The notes beneath the pieces were generated by a model. That model saw nothing but the letters and a program-made list of their open reading frames with translations, made no database searches and was not told the DNA's origin. This document shows, piece after piece, positions 44,578 through 57,476 of a stretch of 64,000 nt of DNA. Source of the DNA: Tersicoccus mangrovi (GTDB lineage: Bacteria; Actinomycetota; Actinomycetes; Actinomycetales; Micrococcaceae); the NCBI RefSeq assembly GCF_036881825.1, contig NZ_JBAJMW010000007.1, positions 1 to 64,000 on the forward strand, written 5' to 3'. The position numbers were made by a program, and so were the translations under genes. The first letter of the stretch is position 1, and the number at the start of each line of letters is the position of its first letter.

Positions 44578-45777
44578 TCAGAGCCCGGCGGCGCTCCGCA
44601 GCGCATCGGCGCGGTCGGTGAGCTCCCACGTGAAGCCGGGCTCCTCGCGGCCGAAGTGGCCGTGCGCGGCGGTGCGGGCGTAGATCGGCCGCTTCAGGTC
44701 GAGGTCCCGGATGATGGCGAGCGGCCGCAGGTCGAAGACCTCGCGGATGGCGCGGGTGATCCGGGCCGGGTCCGTCTTCTCCGTGCCGAACGTCTCGACG
44801 TACAGGCCCACCGGGGCCGCCTGCCCGATCGCGTAGGCGACCTGGATCTCGGCGCGCGCGGCGAGACCCGCGGCGACGACGTTCTTCGCGACCCAGCGCA
44901 TCGCGTACGCGGCGGACCGGTCCACCTTCGACGGGTCCTTGCCCGAGAACGCGCCGCCTCCGTGACGGGCCATGCCGCCGTAGGTGTCGACGATGATCTT
45001 GCGGCCGGTCAGTCCGGCGTCGCCCACGGGGCCGCCGATGACGAAGGGGCCGCCCGGGTTGATGATGTAGTTCGTGCTCGACGTGTCCAGCCCGGAGGAC
45101 GCGAGCACCGGCTCGATCACCGCGGCGGTGATGTCGGCCTTCAGCCGCGCCTGCGTGTAGTCGGCCTCGTGCTGGGTGGAGACGACGACGGTGTCGACGG
45201 ACACCGGGGTCAGGCCGTCGTAGCCGATGGTGACCTGCGTCTTCCCGTCCGGCCGCAGGCCCGGCAGTTTGCCGCTGGTGCGCACCTCGGTGAGCCGCTC
45301 GGAGAGCCGGTGCGCGAGCCAGATCGGCATCGGCATCAGGACCGGGGTCTCCTCGCTGGCGTAGCCGAACATGAGGCCCTGGTCGCCGGCGCCCTGGCGG
45401 TCGAGGTCGTCGACGGCCCGGCCCTCGCGCACCTCCAGCGACGTGGTCACGCCGCCGGAGATGTCCGGCGACTGCTCCCCGATCGAGACGGACACACCGC
45501 AGTTGGCACCGTCGAACCCCTTGTCGGAGGAGTCGTAGCCGATGCGCAGGATGGTGTCGCGGACGATGCGCGGGATCTCGACGTACCCGGCCGTGGTCAC
45601 CTCACCGGCAACGTGCACGAGGCCGGTCGTGACCATGGTCTCGACGGCGACGCGGGAGTCCGGGTCGGCGGCGAGCATGCCGTCGAGGATGGCATCACTG
45701 ATCTGGTCGCAGATCTTGTCCGGGTGCCCGTTCGTCACGGACTCGGAGGTGAACAGACGCAGATCGGTGGAAGTCAC
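44578..45777 (-). CDS. metK: S-adenosylmethionine synthase
   Basis: MetK makes S-adenosylmethionine from methionine and ATP. The 399-residue protein shows FTSESVTNGHPDKICDQISDAILD at the N-terminus, GAGDQGLMFGYA, and the phosphate-binding GGGAFSGKDPSKVDRSAAYA. These are the diagnostic motifs of the enzyme. Its ATG overlaps the coaBC stop by four bases. No SAM riboswitch is present because it is internal to the rpoZ-coaBC-metK run. Confidence 0.97.
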   Translation of the reverse strand: MTSTDLRLFTSESVTNGHPDKICDQISDAILDGMLAADPDSRVAVETMVTTGLVHVAGEVTTAGYVEIPRIVRDTILRIGYDSSDKGFDGANCGVSVSIGEQSPDISGGVTTSLEVREGRAVDDLDRQGAGDQGLMFGYASEETPVLMPMPIWLAHRLSERLTEVRTSGKLPGLRPDGKTQVTIGYDGLTPVSVDTVVVSTQHEADYTQARLKADITAAVIEPVLASSGLDTSSTNYIINPGGPFVIGGPVGDAGLTGRKIIVDTYGGMARHGGGAFSGKDPSKVDRSAAYAMRWVAKNVVAAGLAARAEIQVAYAIGQAAPVGLYVETFGTEKTDPARITRAIREVFDLRPLAIIRDLDLKRPIYARTAAHGHFGREEPGFTWELTDRADALRSAAGL

Positions 45778-47039
45778 CTGCCCACTGTACTGGCTGCGAT
45801 CCCGGCGATCGTGCGGACGAGGAACACGGCGACATCATCCTTCGAGCCGGTCGCCTCGGCCACCTGACCGTCCGGCGTCACGACGTGCACGGCGGTGCTG
45901 TCCTGCCCGAAGACGGCCCCGTCGGTCACCTCGTTGAGCACCAGGGCGTCGCATCCCTTGCGGGCAAGTTTGGCGCGCGCGAACTCGAGCGGGGTGTGGG
46001 TGTCGTCGCCCGTCTCGGCGGCGAAACCGACGATCACCTGGCCGGGTCGAGCCCGGTGCGCGGAGATCTCGGCGAGGATGTCGGGCGTGCGGGTGAGCTC
46101 GATGACCGGGTCGGTGCCGTCCTCGCTCTTCTTGATCTTGTGCGCGGCGAGGCTGCGCGGCCGGAAGTCGGCGACGGCGGCGGCCATGATGACGACGTCG
46201 GCGTCGGTCGTCGCGGACAGGACCGCGCCCCGCAGCTGCTCACTGGTCTCGACGGTGACCAGGTCGACGCCAGCGGGCGCTTCCACCTGCAGGTTGGCGC
46301 CGACGAGAGTGACCTCGGCCCCGGCGGCGAGGGCCGCCCGCGCGAGGGCCACGCCCTGTTTGCCGCTCGACCGGTTGCCCAGGTAACGGACGGGATCGAG
46401 CGGTTCGCGGGTCCCGCCGGCGGTGACGACGACCCGCCGTCCGGCGAGCAGCGCACCGTCGAGGCTTTCCCCGTCCGTGCGGTCCGAGCCGACGGCGTCC
46501 GAGCCGACGGCGTCCGGCGTGACCAGCGCGAGAGCCGCGGCGTGGATGTCGTCCGGATCGGGCAGCCGGCCGGGTCCGCTGTCGTGCCCGGTCAGCCGGC
46601 CGACGGCCGGGTCGAGCACGTGCACGCCGCGGGAGCGCAGGGTCGCGACGTTGGCAACGGTGGCCGGGTGCTGCCACATCTGCGTGTGCATCGCGGGCAC
46701 CAGCAGGACGGGACAGGTGGCGACGAGCAGCGTGTTGGTCAGCAGGTCGTTCGCCAGGCCGTGAGCCGCACGGGCGAGCAGGTCGGCGGTGGCGGGAGCG
46801 ACGACGACGAGGTCCGCCTCGTGGCCGAGCCGCACGTGGTTGACCAGCTCGACGTCCTCGAAGACGTCACGCGGGGCCGGCTTGCCCGAGAGGGCCTCCC
46901 AGGTGGCGGCCCCGACGAAGTGGAGCGACGCGGCGGTCGGCAGGACGGTGACGTCGTGCCCCTGCTCGGTGAACATCCGCAGCAGGAGCGCACTCTTGTA
47001 GGCGGCGACTCCGCCGCCGACACCGAGGACGACCTTCAC
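45774..47039 (-). CDS. coaBC: Bifunctional phosphopantothenoylcysteine decarboxylase/synthetase
   Basis: This enzyme carries out two consecutive steps of coenzyme A synthesis. The N-terminal CoaC flavoprotein part (about 1-180) has VVLGVGGGVAAYKSALLLR, and PAMHTQMWQHP near the active site. The C-terminal CoaB part has VVVTAGGTREPLDPVRYLGN and SSGKQGVALARAA for CTP-dependent ligation, and KIKKSEDG near the end. The linker contains AVGSDAVGSD from an exact 15-bp tandem duplication. It starts 13 bases after rpoZ and overlaps metK; the gmk-rpoZ-coaBC-metK-priA order is standard for actinobacteria. Confidence 0.95.
   Translation of the reverse strand: MKVVLGVGGGVAAYKSALLLRMFTEQGHDVTVLPTAASLHFVGAATWEALSGKPAPRDVFEDVELVNHVRLGHEADLVVVAPATADLLARAAHGLANDLLTNTLLVATCPVLLVPAMHTQMWQHPATVANVATLRSRGVHVLDPAVGRLTGHDSGPGRLPDPDDIHAAALALVTPDAVGSDAVGSDRTDGESLDGALLAGRRVVVTAGGTREPLDPVRYLGNRSSGKQGVALARAALAAGAEVTLVGANLQVEAPAGVDLVTVETSEQLRGAVLSATTDADVVIMAAAVADFRPRSLAAHKIKKSEDGTDPVIELTRTPDILAEISAHRARPGQVIVGFAAETGDDTHTPLEFARAKLARKGCDALVLNEVTDGAVFGQDSTAVHVVTPDGQVAEATGSKDDVAVFLVRTIAGIAASTVGR
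46482..46511 (-). repeat. 15-bp tandem duplication in the coaBC linker
   Basis: GTCCGAGCCGACGGC occurs twice in direct succession at 46482 and 46497 and starts a third time. It adds five residues in frame to the hinge between the CoaC and CoaB domains, where length changes should be tolerated. Confidence 0.85.
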
Positions 47040-47052
47040 GCGCCGCCCCGGG

Positions 47053-47376
47053 TCACGCGGTGGGGTCGGCGTCGCCGAAGACGTCCGTGTCGTCGAGCGC
47101 GGAGGCGTTCTCGGGCACGGCGTCGGGGTCGACCGCCTTGCGCTCGAGCAGGCCCTCGTCGATCTCGCGCAGGGCGATGGACAGCGGCTTCTCGTTCAGC
47201 TTCGTCTCGACCAGCGGCCCGACGTACTCGAACAGGCCCTCGTGCAGCTGCGCGTAGTAGGCGTTGATCTGGCGGGCACGCTTCGCGCCGTAGATGACGA
47301 GCGCGTACTTGGAGTCGGTCGTCTCCAGCAGCGAGTCGATCGACGGGGAAATGATGCCTTCGGCGTGAGTGGTCAC
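47053..47376 (-). CDS. rpoZ: RNA polymerase subunit omega
   Basis: Omega stabilises the beta-prime subunit during RNA polymerase assembly. The 107-residue protein has IISPSIDSLLETTDSKYALVI, AKRARQINAYYAQL and KPLSIALREIDEGLL, all characteristic of actinobacterial omega. An acidic tail follows. The start is the GTG at 47376 with GGAGA upstream. It lies between gmk and coaBC, its usual place. Confidence 0.95.
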   Translation of the reverse strand: MTTHAEGIISPSIDSLLETTDSKYALVIYGAKRARQINAYYAQLHEGLFEYVGPLVETKLNEKPLSIALREIDEGLLERKAVDPDAVPENASALDDTDVFGDADPTA

Positions 47377-47474
47377 GGAATTCGTCTCCAGGTGTCGGGG
47401 TCTCGGGCCGGCCGGCGTGGGCCGGTGGCCGAGGATCGCGGGGCAGAACCGGGGCGGAGCCGGTGAGCAGCGCG

Positions 47475-48155
47475 TCAGCGGGCGGGCAGCCCCATCAGGC
47501 TGACGAGCTCCGCAGCGGCACGCTCGACCCGGTCGTTGACCACGGTGTGGTCGAACTCGGGTTCTGCAGCGAGCTCCATTCTAGCGGTCTCGAGCCGATG
47601 CTGCTGTTCCTCGGGCGTCTCCGTGCCGCGTCCGATGAGCCGGCGGACCATCTCGTCCCACGTCGGAGGCGCAAGGAAGACGAAGGACGCCTCCGGCATG
47701 GCCTCGCGCACCTGCCGCGCGCCCTGCAGATCGATCTCCAGCAGCACACTGCGGCCCTCGGCCAGGGCGGCCTCCACGGCGGGCCGCGGCGTGCCGTACC
47801 GGTGACGACCGTGCACGACGGCCCACTCGAGCATCTGGCCGGTCTCGACCAGCTCGTCGAACCGCTCCGGCGTGAGGAAGAAGTAGTGGACGCCGTCCTG
47901 CTCCCCCGGGCGCGGCGCCCGCGTCGTCGCCGAGACGGAGAGCCACACCTGCGGGAAGTTGTCGCGGATGTAGGTGGAGACGGTGCCCTTGCCGACGGCG
48001 GTCGGCCCGGCGAGGACGGTCAGCCGCGGCGTGCCGTCCCCGCCGGTCCGTGCACGGTGGCCGTCCCGGTCGCGGTGCTCGTCCCGGACCCCGACCCGGT
48101 CCGTCTCCGGCGTGGCCGGGTCCGTGCTCGTCGCCGTCGGGAAGTCGTCGCTCAC
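47475..48155 (-). CDS. gmk: Guanylate kinase
   Basis: Gmk phosphorylates GMP to GDP with ATP. The 226-residue protein has a 45-residue charged N-terminal extension. The P-loop LAGPTAVGKGTVSTYI (Thr-Ala in place of the usual Ser-Gly, as in many actinobacteria) follows, then SVSATTRAPRPGEQDGVHYFF and YGTPRPAVEAAL, and LLEIDLQGARQV. The GTG at 48155 was chosen because it opens MSDDFPTATS shortly after an AAGGG; the longer frame to 48692 overlaps mihF. It follows mihF by 86 bases. Confidence 0.94.
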   Translation of the reverse strand: MSDDFPTATSTDPATPETDRVGVRDEHRDRDGHRARTGGDGTPRLTVLAGPTAVGKGTVSTYIRDNFPQVWLSVSATTRAPRPGEQDGVHYFFLTPERFDELVETGQMLEWAVVHGRHRYGTPRPAVEAALAEGRSVLLEIDLQGARQVREAMPEASFVFLAPPTWDEMVRRLIGRGTETPEEQQHRLETARMELAAEPEFDHTVVNDRVERAAAELVSLMGLPAR

Positions 48156-48241
48156 GATGAGAAGGCCCTTGTCCGGGCGGTGCCGCGTGCGCCGGCGCCG
48201 TCCTGTGCGTCGCGGGGCGCCGGCCCTGACGGACGGCGGCC

Positions 48242-48559
48242 CTAGTGGGTGGTGAGGTAGTCGATCAGGGCCTTGCGCTGGTGGACGCCCAGGCCGCGGA
48301 TGCGACGGGACGGCGAGATGCCGACCTCGGCCATGATAGCCGCCGACCGTTTCTTGCCGACGCCGGGCAGGGACTCGAGCATCTCGCTGACCTTCATCCG
48401 GCCGATCGCCTCGTCGGCGGACCCGGAGTCGATCACGGACGCGACCGACGAGTTGCCGGCTTTCAGTCGTGATTTGGCGTCGGCCCGCACGGTCCTCGCT
48501 GCGGTCGCCTTGTCCCGGGCGCGCGCCCGTTCGTCGGTGGTCAACGGTTTCAGAGCCAC
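48242..48559 (-). CDS. mihF: Actinobacterial integration host factor MihF
   Basis: MihF is a small nucleoid-associated DNA-binding protein essential in mycobacteria and unique to actinobacteria. The 105-residue protein starts MALKPLTTDERARARDKA and has a helix-rich basic N-terminal half. MKVSEMLESLPGVGKKRSAAIM follows, a helix-two-turn-helix DNA-binding segment, and then RRIRGLGVHQRKALID. It starts at a GTG with GGGAG upstream and sits between pyrF and gmk, its conserved position. Confidence 0.96.
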   Translation of the reverse strand: MALKPLTTDERARARDKATAARTVRADAKSRLKAGNSSVASVIDSGSADEAIGRMKVSEMLESLPGVGKKRSAAIMAEVGISPSRRIRGLGVHQRKALIDYLTTH

Positions 48560-48708
48560 GATTTACTCCCGTACACGGTCCCGCCCGCCGGGACCGGCCT
48601 CGCGGGCCGACCGGCGCGCCTGGTGGATGGTCGAACTGGCTCCGTGCTCCGGCTCCGCGAGTGCACCGGAACACGGGTGGAAGGCCCCCCATGTCGCGTC
48701 GTGGACGT

Positions 48709-48714
48709 AGTGTA
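48709..48714 (-). promoter_or_regulatory. Candidate -10 box TACACT upstream of mihF
   Basis: On the minus strand TACACT lies 150 bases before the mihF GTG. The gap of 244 bases after pyrF and this box suggest that mihF-gmk-rpoZ-coaBC can be transcribed separately from the pyr genes. The -35 box is unclear. Confidence 0.4.
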
Positions 48715-48803
48715 TCTCCCGGTCGCGGCCGAGAACAGGAGCAGGCTCACCACCGTGCGCGCAGGTCAGCGCGGGGACGACCGCCCTCCGCCGGAGCCTC
48801 CGG

Positions 48804-49773
48804 TCAGGCCCGTCCGGCCAGGCTCCGCAGGTCCTCGACGCTGCGCTCCACCGCGTCGCGGACGCGCGCGACGTCGGGCCCGGCGGAGAGGATCTGCCGG
48901 CTCGAGGAGACCAGTGCGGCCGGCACCGCGGCGCCGAAGGTGGCCGCGACCTCCGTGACGCCGGCACCCTGCGCGCCGTACCCCGGGGCGAGGAGCGGAC
49001 CGGCGACGGCGGCCAGGTCGAGACCGAGCCGGGCGACGGTCTCAGCCCCCACGGTCGCGCCGACGACGAGGCCGACGGGGCCCCACCCGTCGGCGGAGCG
49101 GCGGGCGGCGTTCTCGTCGGCGGCGGCCGTGACGATCCGGGCGGCGACCGAGCCGCCGTCCCCGTCGTCACCGGCGTGCTGCAGGCCCGCACCCTCCGGG
49201 TTGGAGGTCAGGGCGAGCACGAACACGCCGCGGCCGGTCACCGCGGCCAGGTCCAGCGCCGGCCGCAGCGACTCGAAACCGAGATACGGCGAGAGCGTCA
49301 CAGCGTCCGCGGCCAGCGGGGAACCGTCGGCCAGCCACGCCTGCGCGTAGGCCGCCATGGTCGAGCCGATGTCCCCGCGCTTGGCGTCGGCGATGGTCAG
49401 CACGCCTGCGTCGGCGGCCGCCGCGAGCAGCCGCTCGAGCGCGGCCAACCCGGCGGACCCGTGCCGTTCGAACAGGGCCACCTGCGGCTTGATCGCCGCG
49501 CACCGTCCGGCAGCGGCCTCGAGCACGGTGCGTGAGAACCGGTCCAGGCTCGACGCCTCGTCGGGCAGGTCCCACGCGCTCAGCAGGCCGGGGTGCGGGT
49601 CGATGCCCACGCACAGCGGGCCGTTCAGCGCCATCGCCCGTTGCAGGCGCGGCCCGAAGCCGAGCACCGCCGTCGCGGCCGGGCCGGCGCCCGGCAGCGC
49701 CTCCGGCCGCGGTTGCGGACCGGCCTCGGGTGCCGGACGCCCGGCCTGCGGCGCGTCCGGCACCGGAGTCGCC

Positions 49774-49781
<8 letters not shown>
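48804..49781 (-). CDS. pyrF: Orotidine 5'-phosphate decarboxylase (type 2)
   Basis: PyrF decarboxylates OMP to UMP, the last step of the pathway. The 325-residue protein has an N-terminal Pro/Ala-rich extension of about 55 residues. The type-2 core follows: LCVGIDPHPGLL, CAAIKPQVALFERHG and the active site DAKRGDIGSTMAAYAQAW. LSPYLGFESLRP and a late APGYGAQGAG bind phosphate. The GTG at 49781 overlaps the carB stop by eight bases, with AGGAG seven bases before it. Last gene of the pyr block. Confidence 0.95.
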
Positions 49782-53198
<3,417 letters not shown>

Positions 53199-53199
<1 letters not shown>

Positions 53200-54458
53200 C
53201 AGTGGGAGTCCTCCGTGGTGGCGTGGGCGTGGGGCTGGGCCGGCTGGGCGTCGCCGGTGCGGGCGGGGTCGTCGGCCGTGTCGGCGCCGGTGACCTCGCG
53301 GCCGTCGTGCGCGTCCTGCTGGTCCTCCTCCATGAGGGAGACGAACCGGTCGAACAGGTACGCGGCGTCGTGCGGGCCGGCGGCGGCCTCGGGGTGGTAC
53401 TGGACAGAGAACGCGGGGATGTCGAGGCAGCGCAGGCCCTCGACGACGTCGTCGTTGAGGCACACGTGGCTGACCTCGACGCGACCGTAGTCCCCCGCGG
53501 GGGCGGGTACGGGACCGTCGAGCGGCGCGTCGACGGCGAACCCGTGGTTCTGGGACGTGATCTCGACCGTGCCGGTGCTGCGGTCCATCACCGGCTGGTT
53601 GATGCCGCGGTGGCCGAACCGGAGCTTGTAGGTGCCGAAGCCGAGGGCCCGGCCGAGCAGCTGGTTGCCGAAGCAGATGCCGAAGAACGGGATCCGGGCG
53701 TCCAGGACGCGGCGCAGCAGGGCCACCTGGTCGTCCGCGGTCGCGGGGTCGCCGGGGCCGTTGGAGTAGAAGACACCGTCGGGCTGAAGCGCGGTCAGCT
53801 GCTCCCACGTGGTGTCCGCGGGCAGCACGTGCACGCGGACGCCGCGCTCGGCGAACCGGTGCGGCGTCATCGCCTTGATGCCGAGGTCGACGGCGGCGAG
53901 GGTGAAGCGGACGGGCCCGTCCCAGCCGTGGTCGGCGGGCTCGATCACCTCGGGTTCGCTGACGGACACCGTCTCGGCGAGCCGGGCGCCGGTCATCTGC
54001 GGGCTCGCGGCGACCTCGGCGGCCAGCTCGGCGACGGGCCGCTCGGCGGCCGGGCCGGAGAAGATGCCGCCGCGCATCGAGCCGGCGTCGCGCAGGTGGC
54101 GGGTCAGAGCGCGGGTGTCGATGCCGGCGATGCCGACGACGCCCTGGCGCACCAGCTCGTCGTCGAGGGAGGACTCGCTGCGCCAGTTCGACGGGCGGCG
54201 GGCGGGGTCGCGGACGATGTAGCCGGCGACCTGGATACGGACGGACTCGGCGTCCTCGGTGTTCACACCGGTGTTGCCGATGTGCGGTGCGGTCTGCACC
54301 ACGAGCTGGCCGGCGTAGGAGGGATCGGTGATCGTCTCCTGGTAGCCGGTCATGCCGGTGGCGAAGACGGCCTCACCGAGCGCCTGTCCGACGGCGCCGT
54401 AGGAGCGGCCGTGGAAGGTGCGCCCGTCCTCGAGGATCAGGATGGCGGGAGTGGTCAT
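53199..54458 (-). CDS. carA: Carbamoyl phosphate synthase, small subunit
   Basis: CarA hydrolyses glutamine and supplies ammonia to CarB. The 419-residue protein has the N-terminal CPSase_sm domain (ILILEDGRTFHGRSYGAVGQALGEAVFATGM) and a class I amidotransferase domain. The catalytic Cys lies in IPFFGICFGNQLLG and the His-Glu pair in VQYHPEAAAGPHD. Its start overlaps the PH-like gene end as ATGA and its stop overlaps carB. Confidence 0.97.
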
Positions 54459-55072
54459 GCGGAGGGTCCCCTGGTTCCGTTGGTGGGGTCGGTGGGATTG
54501 GTGCGGGAAGGATCGGTGGTGTCGTCGGTGGTGCTGGCGCCCGGGATCGGCTCGGCGTCGGGCACGCCGCCGGGCGCCTCCCGTCGTCGCACACCGGGCA
54601 GGGTGAGCAGCGCCTCGATCAGGCCCTCCTGCTCCCCCGCACGGCGGACGCGGAAGCCGGTGTCGACGCGGCGTGGCCCGAGCTGCCAGGTGAGCACGAG
54701 CAGGCCGTCGCGCTCGACGAACTTGCCGGCCATGCCGGACGTCGTGGTCACCGACTCGAGGTCGGAGGCCGGGATGACGAGATCGTCGGCCCCGCGCCGG
54801 GCGATCAGGACGCCGCCGGGGTGCACGGTGAGGGTGCCGGCGGTGCGCACGCCCAGGCCGTGCACGGCGACCCGGTCCAGCCAGTCGCCGGCACTGGTCG
54901 TCACGACGTACATGCCCTCGGCACCGACCAGGACCGGCCCGAGGTCGGCGGAGGTCGCCGGGGCGGGCAGGTCGCCCTGCCGGCCCTGCCGGGCGCGCCA
55001 GCCGCGGCGCATCAGGGAGAACACGACGAGCACGAACGCGACGAGGAGGACGACGGCGACGGCGCGGGTCAT
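54455..55072 (-). CDS. PH-like domain membrane protein of the pyr operon (Rv1382-type)
   Basis: The 205-residue protein has one N-terminal helix (VAVVLLVAFVLVVFSLMRRG). A globular region of about 130 residues follows, with LGPVLVGAEGMYVVTTSAGDWLDRV and GVLIARRGADDLVIPASDLESV, rich in beta strands as in bacterial PH-like domains. The tail is Pro/Thr/Asp-rich and disordered. A gene of this kind lies between pyrC and carA in mycobacteria and other actinobacteria. Its role in pyrimidine synthesis is unknown; it might anchor or sense something at the membrane. It overlaps both neighbours by four bases. Confidence 0.82.
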   Translation of the reverse strand: MTRAVAVVLLVAFVLVVFSLMRRGWRARQGRQGDLPAPATSADLGPVLVGAEGMYVVTTSAGDWLDRVAVHGLGVRTAGTLTVHPGGVLIARRGADDLVIPASDLESVTTTSGMAGKFVERDGLLVLTWQLGPRRVDTGFRVRRAGEQEGLIEALLTLPGVRRREAPGGVPDAEPIPGASTTDDTTDPSRTNPTDPTNGTRGPSA

Positions 55073-56433
55073 CGAGCGCTCCCGGCGGTCGCCGCGCTGG
55101 TCAGCGGCGTGTTCAGTTCGCCGTCGATCACCGTGGGGTGGCCGGCGAGGAACGTGGCGATGACCCGGCCGGGCAGCTCGCGACCGGCGAAGGGGCTGTT
55201 GCGTCCCTTGGTGGCCATGGTGGACGGGTCGATCACGCGGCGCGCGGCGGGGTCGACGAGGGTGACGTTCGCGCGCTCCCCGACCGCGAGCGAGCCGCCC
55301 TGCCAGGGCAGCCGCCCGATGCGGGCGGGCGTCTGGGACATGATCCGGGCGACGCCGGCCCAGTCCAGCATCCCGGTCTCGACGAGGGCCTCCTGGACCA
55401 CCGAGAGCGCGGTCTCCAGGCCGGTCATGCCCATCGCGGCCTGCGCCCACTCGCACTCCTTGGCCTGCGCGGGGTGCGGGGCGTGGTCGGTGCCGATGAC
55501 GTCGATCGTGCCGTCGGCGACCGCCGCGCGCAGCGCCTGCACGTCCTCGGCGGTGCGCAGCGGCGGGTTGACCTTGAACACGGGGTCGTACCCGGTGACC
55601 GCCTCGTCCGTGAGCATCAGGTGGTGCGGGGTGACCTCCGCGGTGACGGCGATACCGCGCTGCTTGGCCCAGCGGATCAGCTCGACGCTGCCGGCGGTCG
55701 AGACGTGGCACACGTGCAGCCGCGAGCCGACGTGCTCGGTGAGCAGGACGTCGCGGGCGATGATCGCCTCCTCGGCGACGGCGGGCCAGCCGGTCAGCCC
55801 GAGGGTGGCCGAGACGGCGCCCTCGTTCATCTGGGCACCCTCGGTCAACCGCGGCTCCTGCGCGTGCTGGGCGACGACGCCGTCGAAGGCCTTGACGTAC
55901 TCGAGGGCCCGGCGCATCAGCACGGGGTCGTGCACGCACATCCCGTCGTCGGAGAAGACGCGGGCCCGGGCGCGGGAGTCGGCCATCGCTCCGAGCTCGG
56001 CGAGCCGGGTTCCGCCCAGGCCCACGGTGACGGCGCCGACGGGGCGGACCTCGGTCCAGCCCGCGTCCCGGCCCAGCGTGAAGACCTGCTCGACGACGCC
56101 GGCGGTGTCGGCCACCGGGTCCGAGTTGGCCATCGCGTGCACCGCGGTGAAGCCGCCCAGGGCCGCGGCCCGGGAGCCGGTGAGCACCGTCTCGGCGTCC
56201 TCACGGCCGGGTTCGCGCAGGTGGGTGTGCAGGTCGACGAACCCGGGCAGGGCGACGAGCCCGTCGGCGTCGACCACCTGCGCACCGGCTGCGGAGAGGC
56301 TGCCGGTCCCGGCGATCACCCCGTCCTCGATCAGCAGGTCGGTGCGCTCGCCGCCGAGGGGACGGACACCGCGGACGAGGTAGCGGCCCGTGCCCGCGGG
56401 CAGGGCGCCGGCATCGGTCAGGGAATCGGTCAC
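55069..56433 (-). CDS. pyrC: Dihydroorotase
   Basis: Dihydroorotase cyclises N-carbamoyl-aspartate. The 454-residue metal enzyme has the HxH pair His69 and His71 in LPGFVDLHTHLREPGRED, then AALGGFTAVHAMANSDP, VCHVSTAGSVELI and GTDHAPHPAQAKECEW with the catalytic Asp. ERANVTLVDP is near the end. The GTG at 56433 overlaps the pyrB stop as GTGA and gives MTDSLTDAGALP; the frame runs to 56928 but overlaps pyrB. It is type I, monofunctional. Confidence 0.96.
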   Translation of the reverse strand: MTDSLTDAGALPAGTGRYLVRGVRPLGGERTDLLIEDGVIAGTGSLSAAGAQVVDADGLVALPGFVDLHTHLREPGREDAETVLTGSRAAALGGFTAVHAMANSDPVADTAGVVEQVFTLGRDAGWTEVRPVGAVTVGLGGTRLAELGAMADSRARARVFSDDGMCVHDPVLMRRALEYVKAFDGVVAQHAQEPRLTEGAQMNEGAVSATLGLTGWPAVAEEAIIARDVLLTEHVGSRLHVCHVSTAGSVELIRWAKQRGIAVTAEVTPHHLMLTDEAVTGYDPVFKVNPPLRTAEDVQALRAAVADGTIDVIGTDHAPHPAQAKECEWAQAAMGMTGLETALSVVQEALVETGMLDWAGVARIMSQTPARIGRLPWQGGSLAVGERANVTLVDPAARRVIDPSTMATKGRNSPFAGRELPGRVIATFLAGHPTVIDGELNTPLTSAATAGSAR

Positions 56434-57476
56434 GAGGTCCTCACTGGGTCGGAAGCGGTGTCGGCGCCGGACTCGCGCGCCGCGTCGGCGGCCGCCTCGT
56501 CCGGCCCGCCGGCGAGCAGGTGGTAGAGCACGGCCATGCGCACGGACACGCCGTTGCGCACCTGGGCCAGGACGGTCGAGCGCGGCGAGTCGGCGGCCTC
56601 GGCGGCGATCTCCAGGCCCCGGTTCATCGGGCCGGGGTGCATGATGACCGTCTCCGCGGCGGGGCCGCCGGCGGCGGACGCCTCGTCGAGGGCGGCCAGC
56701 CGGGCGGCGTCGAAGCCCCAGCGGCGGGCGTACTCGCGGGCCGTCGGGAAGAACGCCGCGTGCATCCGCTCGGCCTGCACGCGCAGCATCATGACGGCGT
56801 CGACGCCCTCGGCGAGCACCTCGTCCAGGTCGTAGCTGATCCGCGCGGGCCACCCGGCGCTGCCGACGGGCAGCAGGGTGGGCGGCGCGACGAGGGTGAC
56901 GTCGGCGCCGAGCGTCGTCAGCAGCCACAGGTTGGAGCGGGCGACGCGCGAGTGCAGGACGTCCCCGACGATGGCGACGCGCATCCCGGCCAGGTCGGTG
57001 CCCTCCGGATCGGTACCGGCGACGGTGGCGCGGTGCCGACGGAGCGTGAACGCGTCGAGCAGCGCCTGGGTCGGGTGCTCGTGGGTGCCGTCGCCGGCGT
57101 TGACGACGCCCGCGTCGATCCAGCCCGACCGGGCCAGCTGCTCGGCGGCGCCCGAGGAGGAGTGCCGGATGACGACGGCGTCGGCACCCATCGCCTCGAG
57201 CGTCTGCGCAGTGTCCTTGAGCGATTCGCCCTTGGAGACCGAGGAACCCTTCGCGGCGAAGTTGATGACGTCCGCGCTCAGGCGCTTGGCGGCGGCCTCG
57301 AAGGAAATGCGGGTGCGGGTCGAGTCCTCGAAGAAGAGGTTGACGACGGTGCGCCCGCGCAGCACGGGCAGCTTCTTCACCTCGCGGTTCTCCACCTCGG
57401 ACATCCGCTCCGCGGTGTCGAGCAGGCCGACGGCGGTGGCGCGGGACAGGCCCGCGGTGCTCAGCAGGTGCTTCAT
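56430..57476 (-). CDS. pyrB: Aspartate carbamoyltransferase catalytic subunit
   Basis: ATCase joins carbamoyl phosphate and aspartate, the second step of the pathway. The 348-residue protein begins MKHLLSTAGLSRATAVGLLD and has the carbamoyl-phosphate site FFEDSTRTRISFEAAAKRL. HPTQALLDAFTLRRH and VMMLRVQAERMH bind aspartate. A C-terminal extension of about 30 residues is Ala/Asp-rich. No regulatory pyrI is present. Its ATG overlaps the pyrR stop. Confidence 0.97.
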   Translation of the reverse strand: MKHLLSTAGLSRATAVGLLDTAERMSEVENREVKKLPVLRGRTVVNLFFEDSTRTRISFEAAAKRLSADVINFAAKGSSVSKGESLKDTAQTLEAMGADAVVIRHSSSGAAEQLARSGWIDAGVVNAGDGTHEHPTQALLDAFTLRRHRATVAGTDPEGTDLAGMRVAIVGDVLHSRVARSNLWLLTTLGADVTLVAPPTLLPVGSAGWPARISYDLDEVLAEGVDAVMMLRVQAERMHAAFFPTAREYARRWGFDAARLAALDEASAAGGPAAETVIMHPGPMNRGLEIAAEAADSPRSTVLAQVRNGVSVRMAVLYHLLAGGPDEAAADAARESGADTASDPVRTS

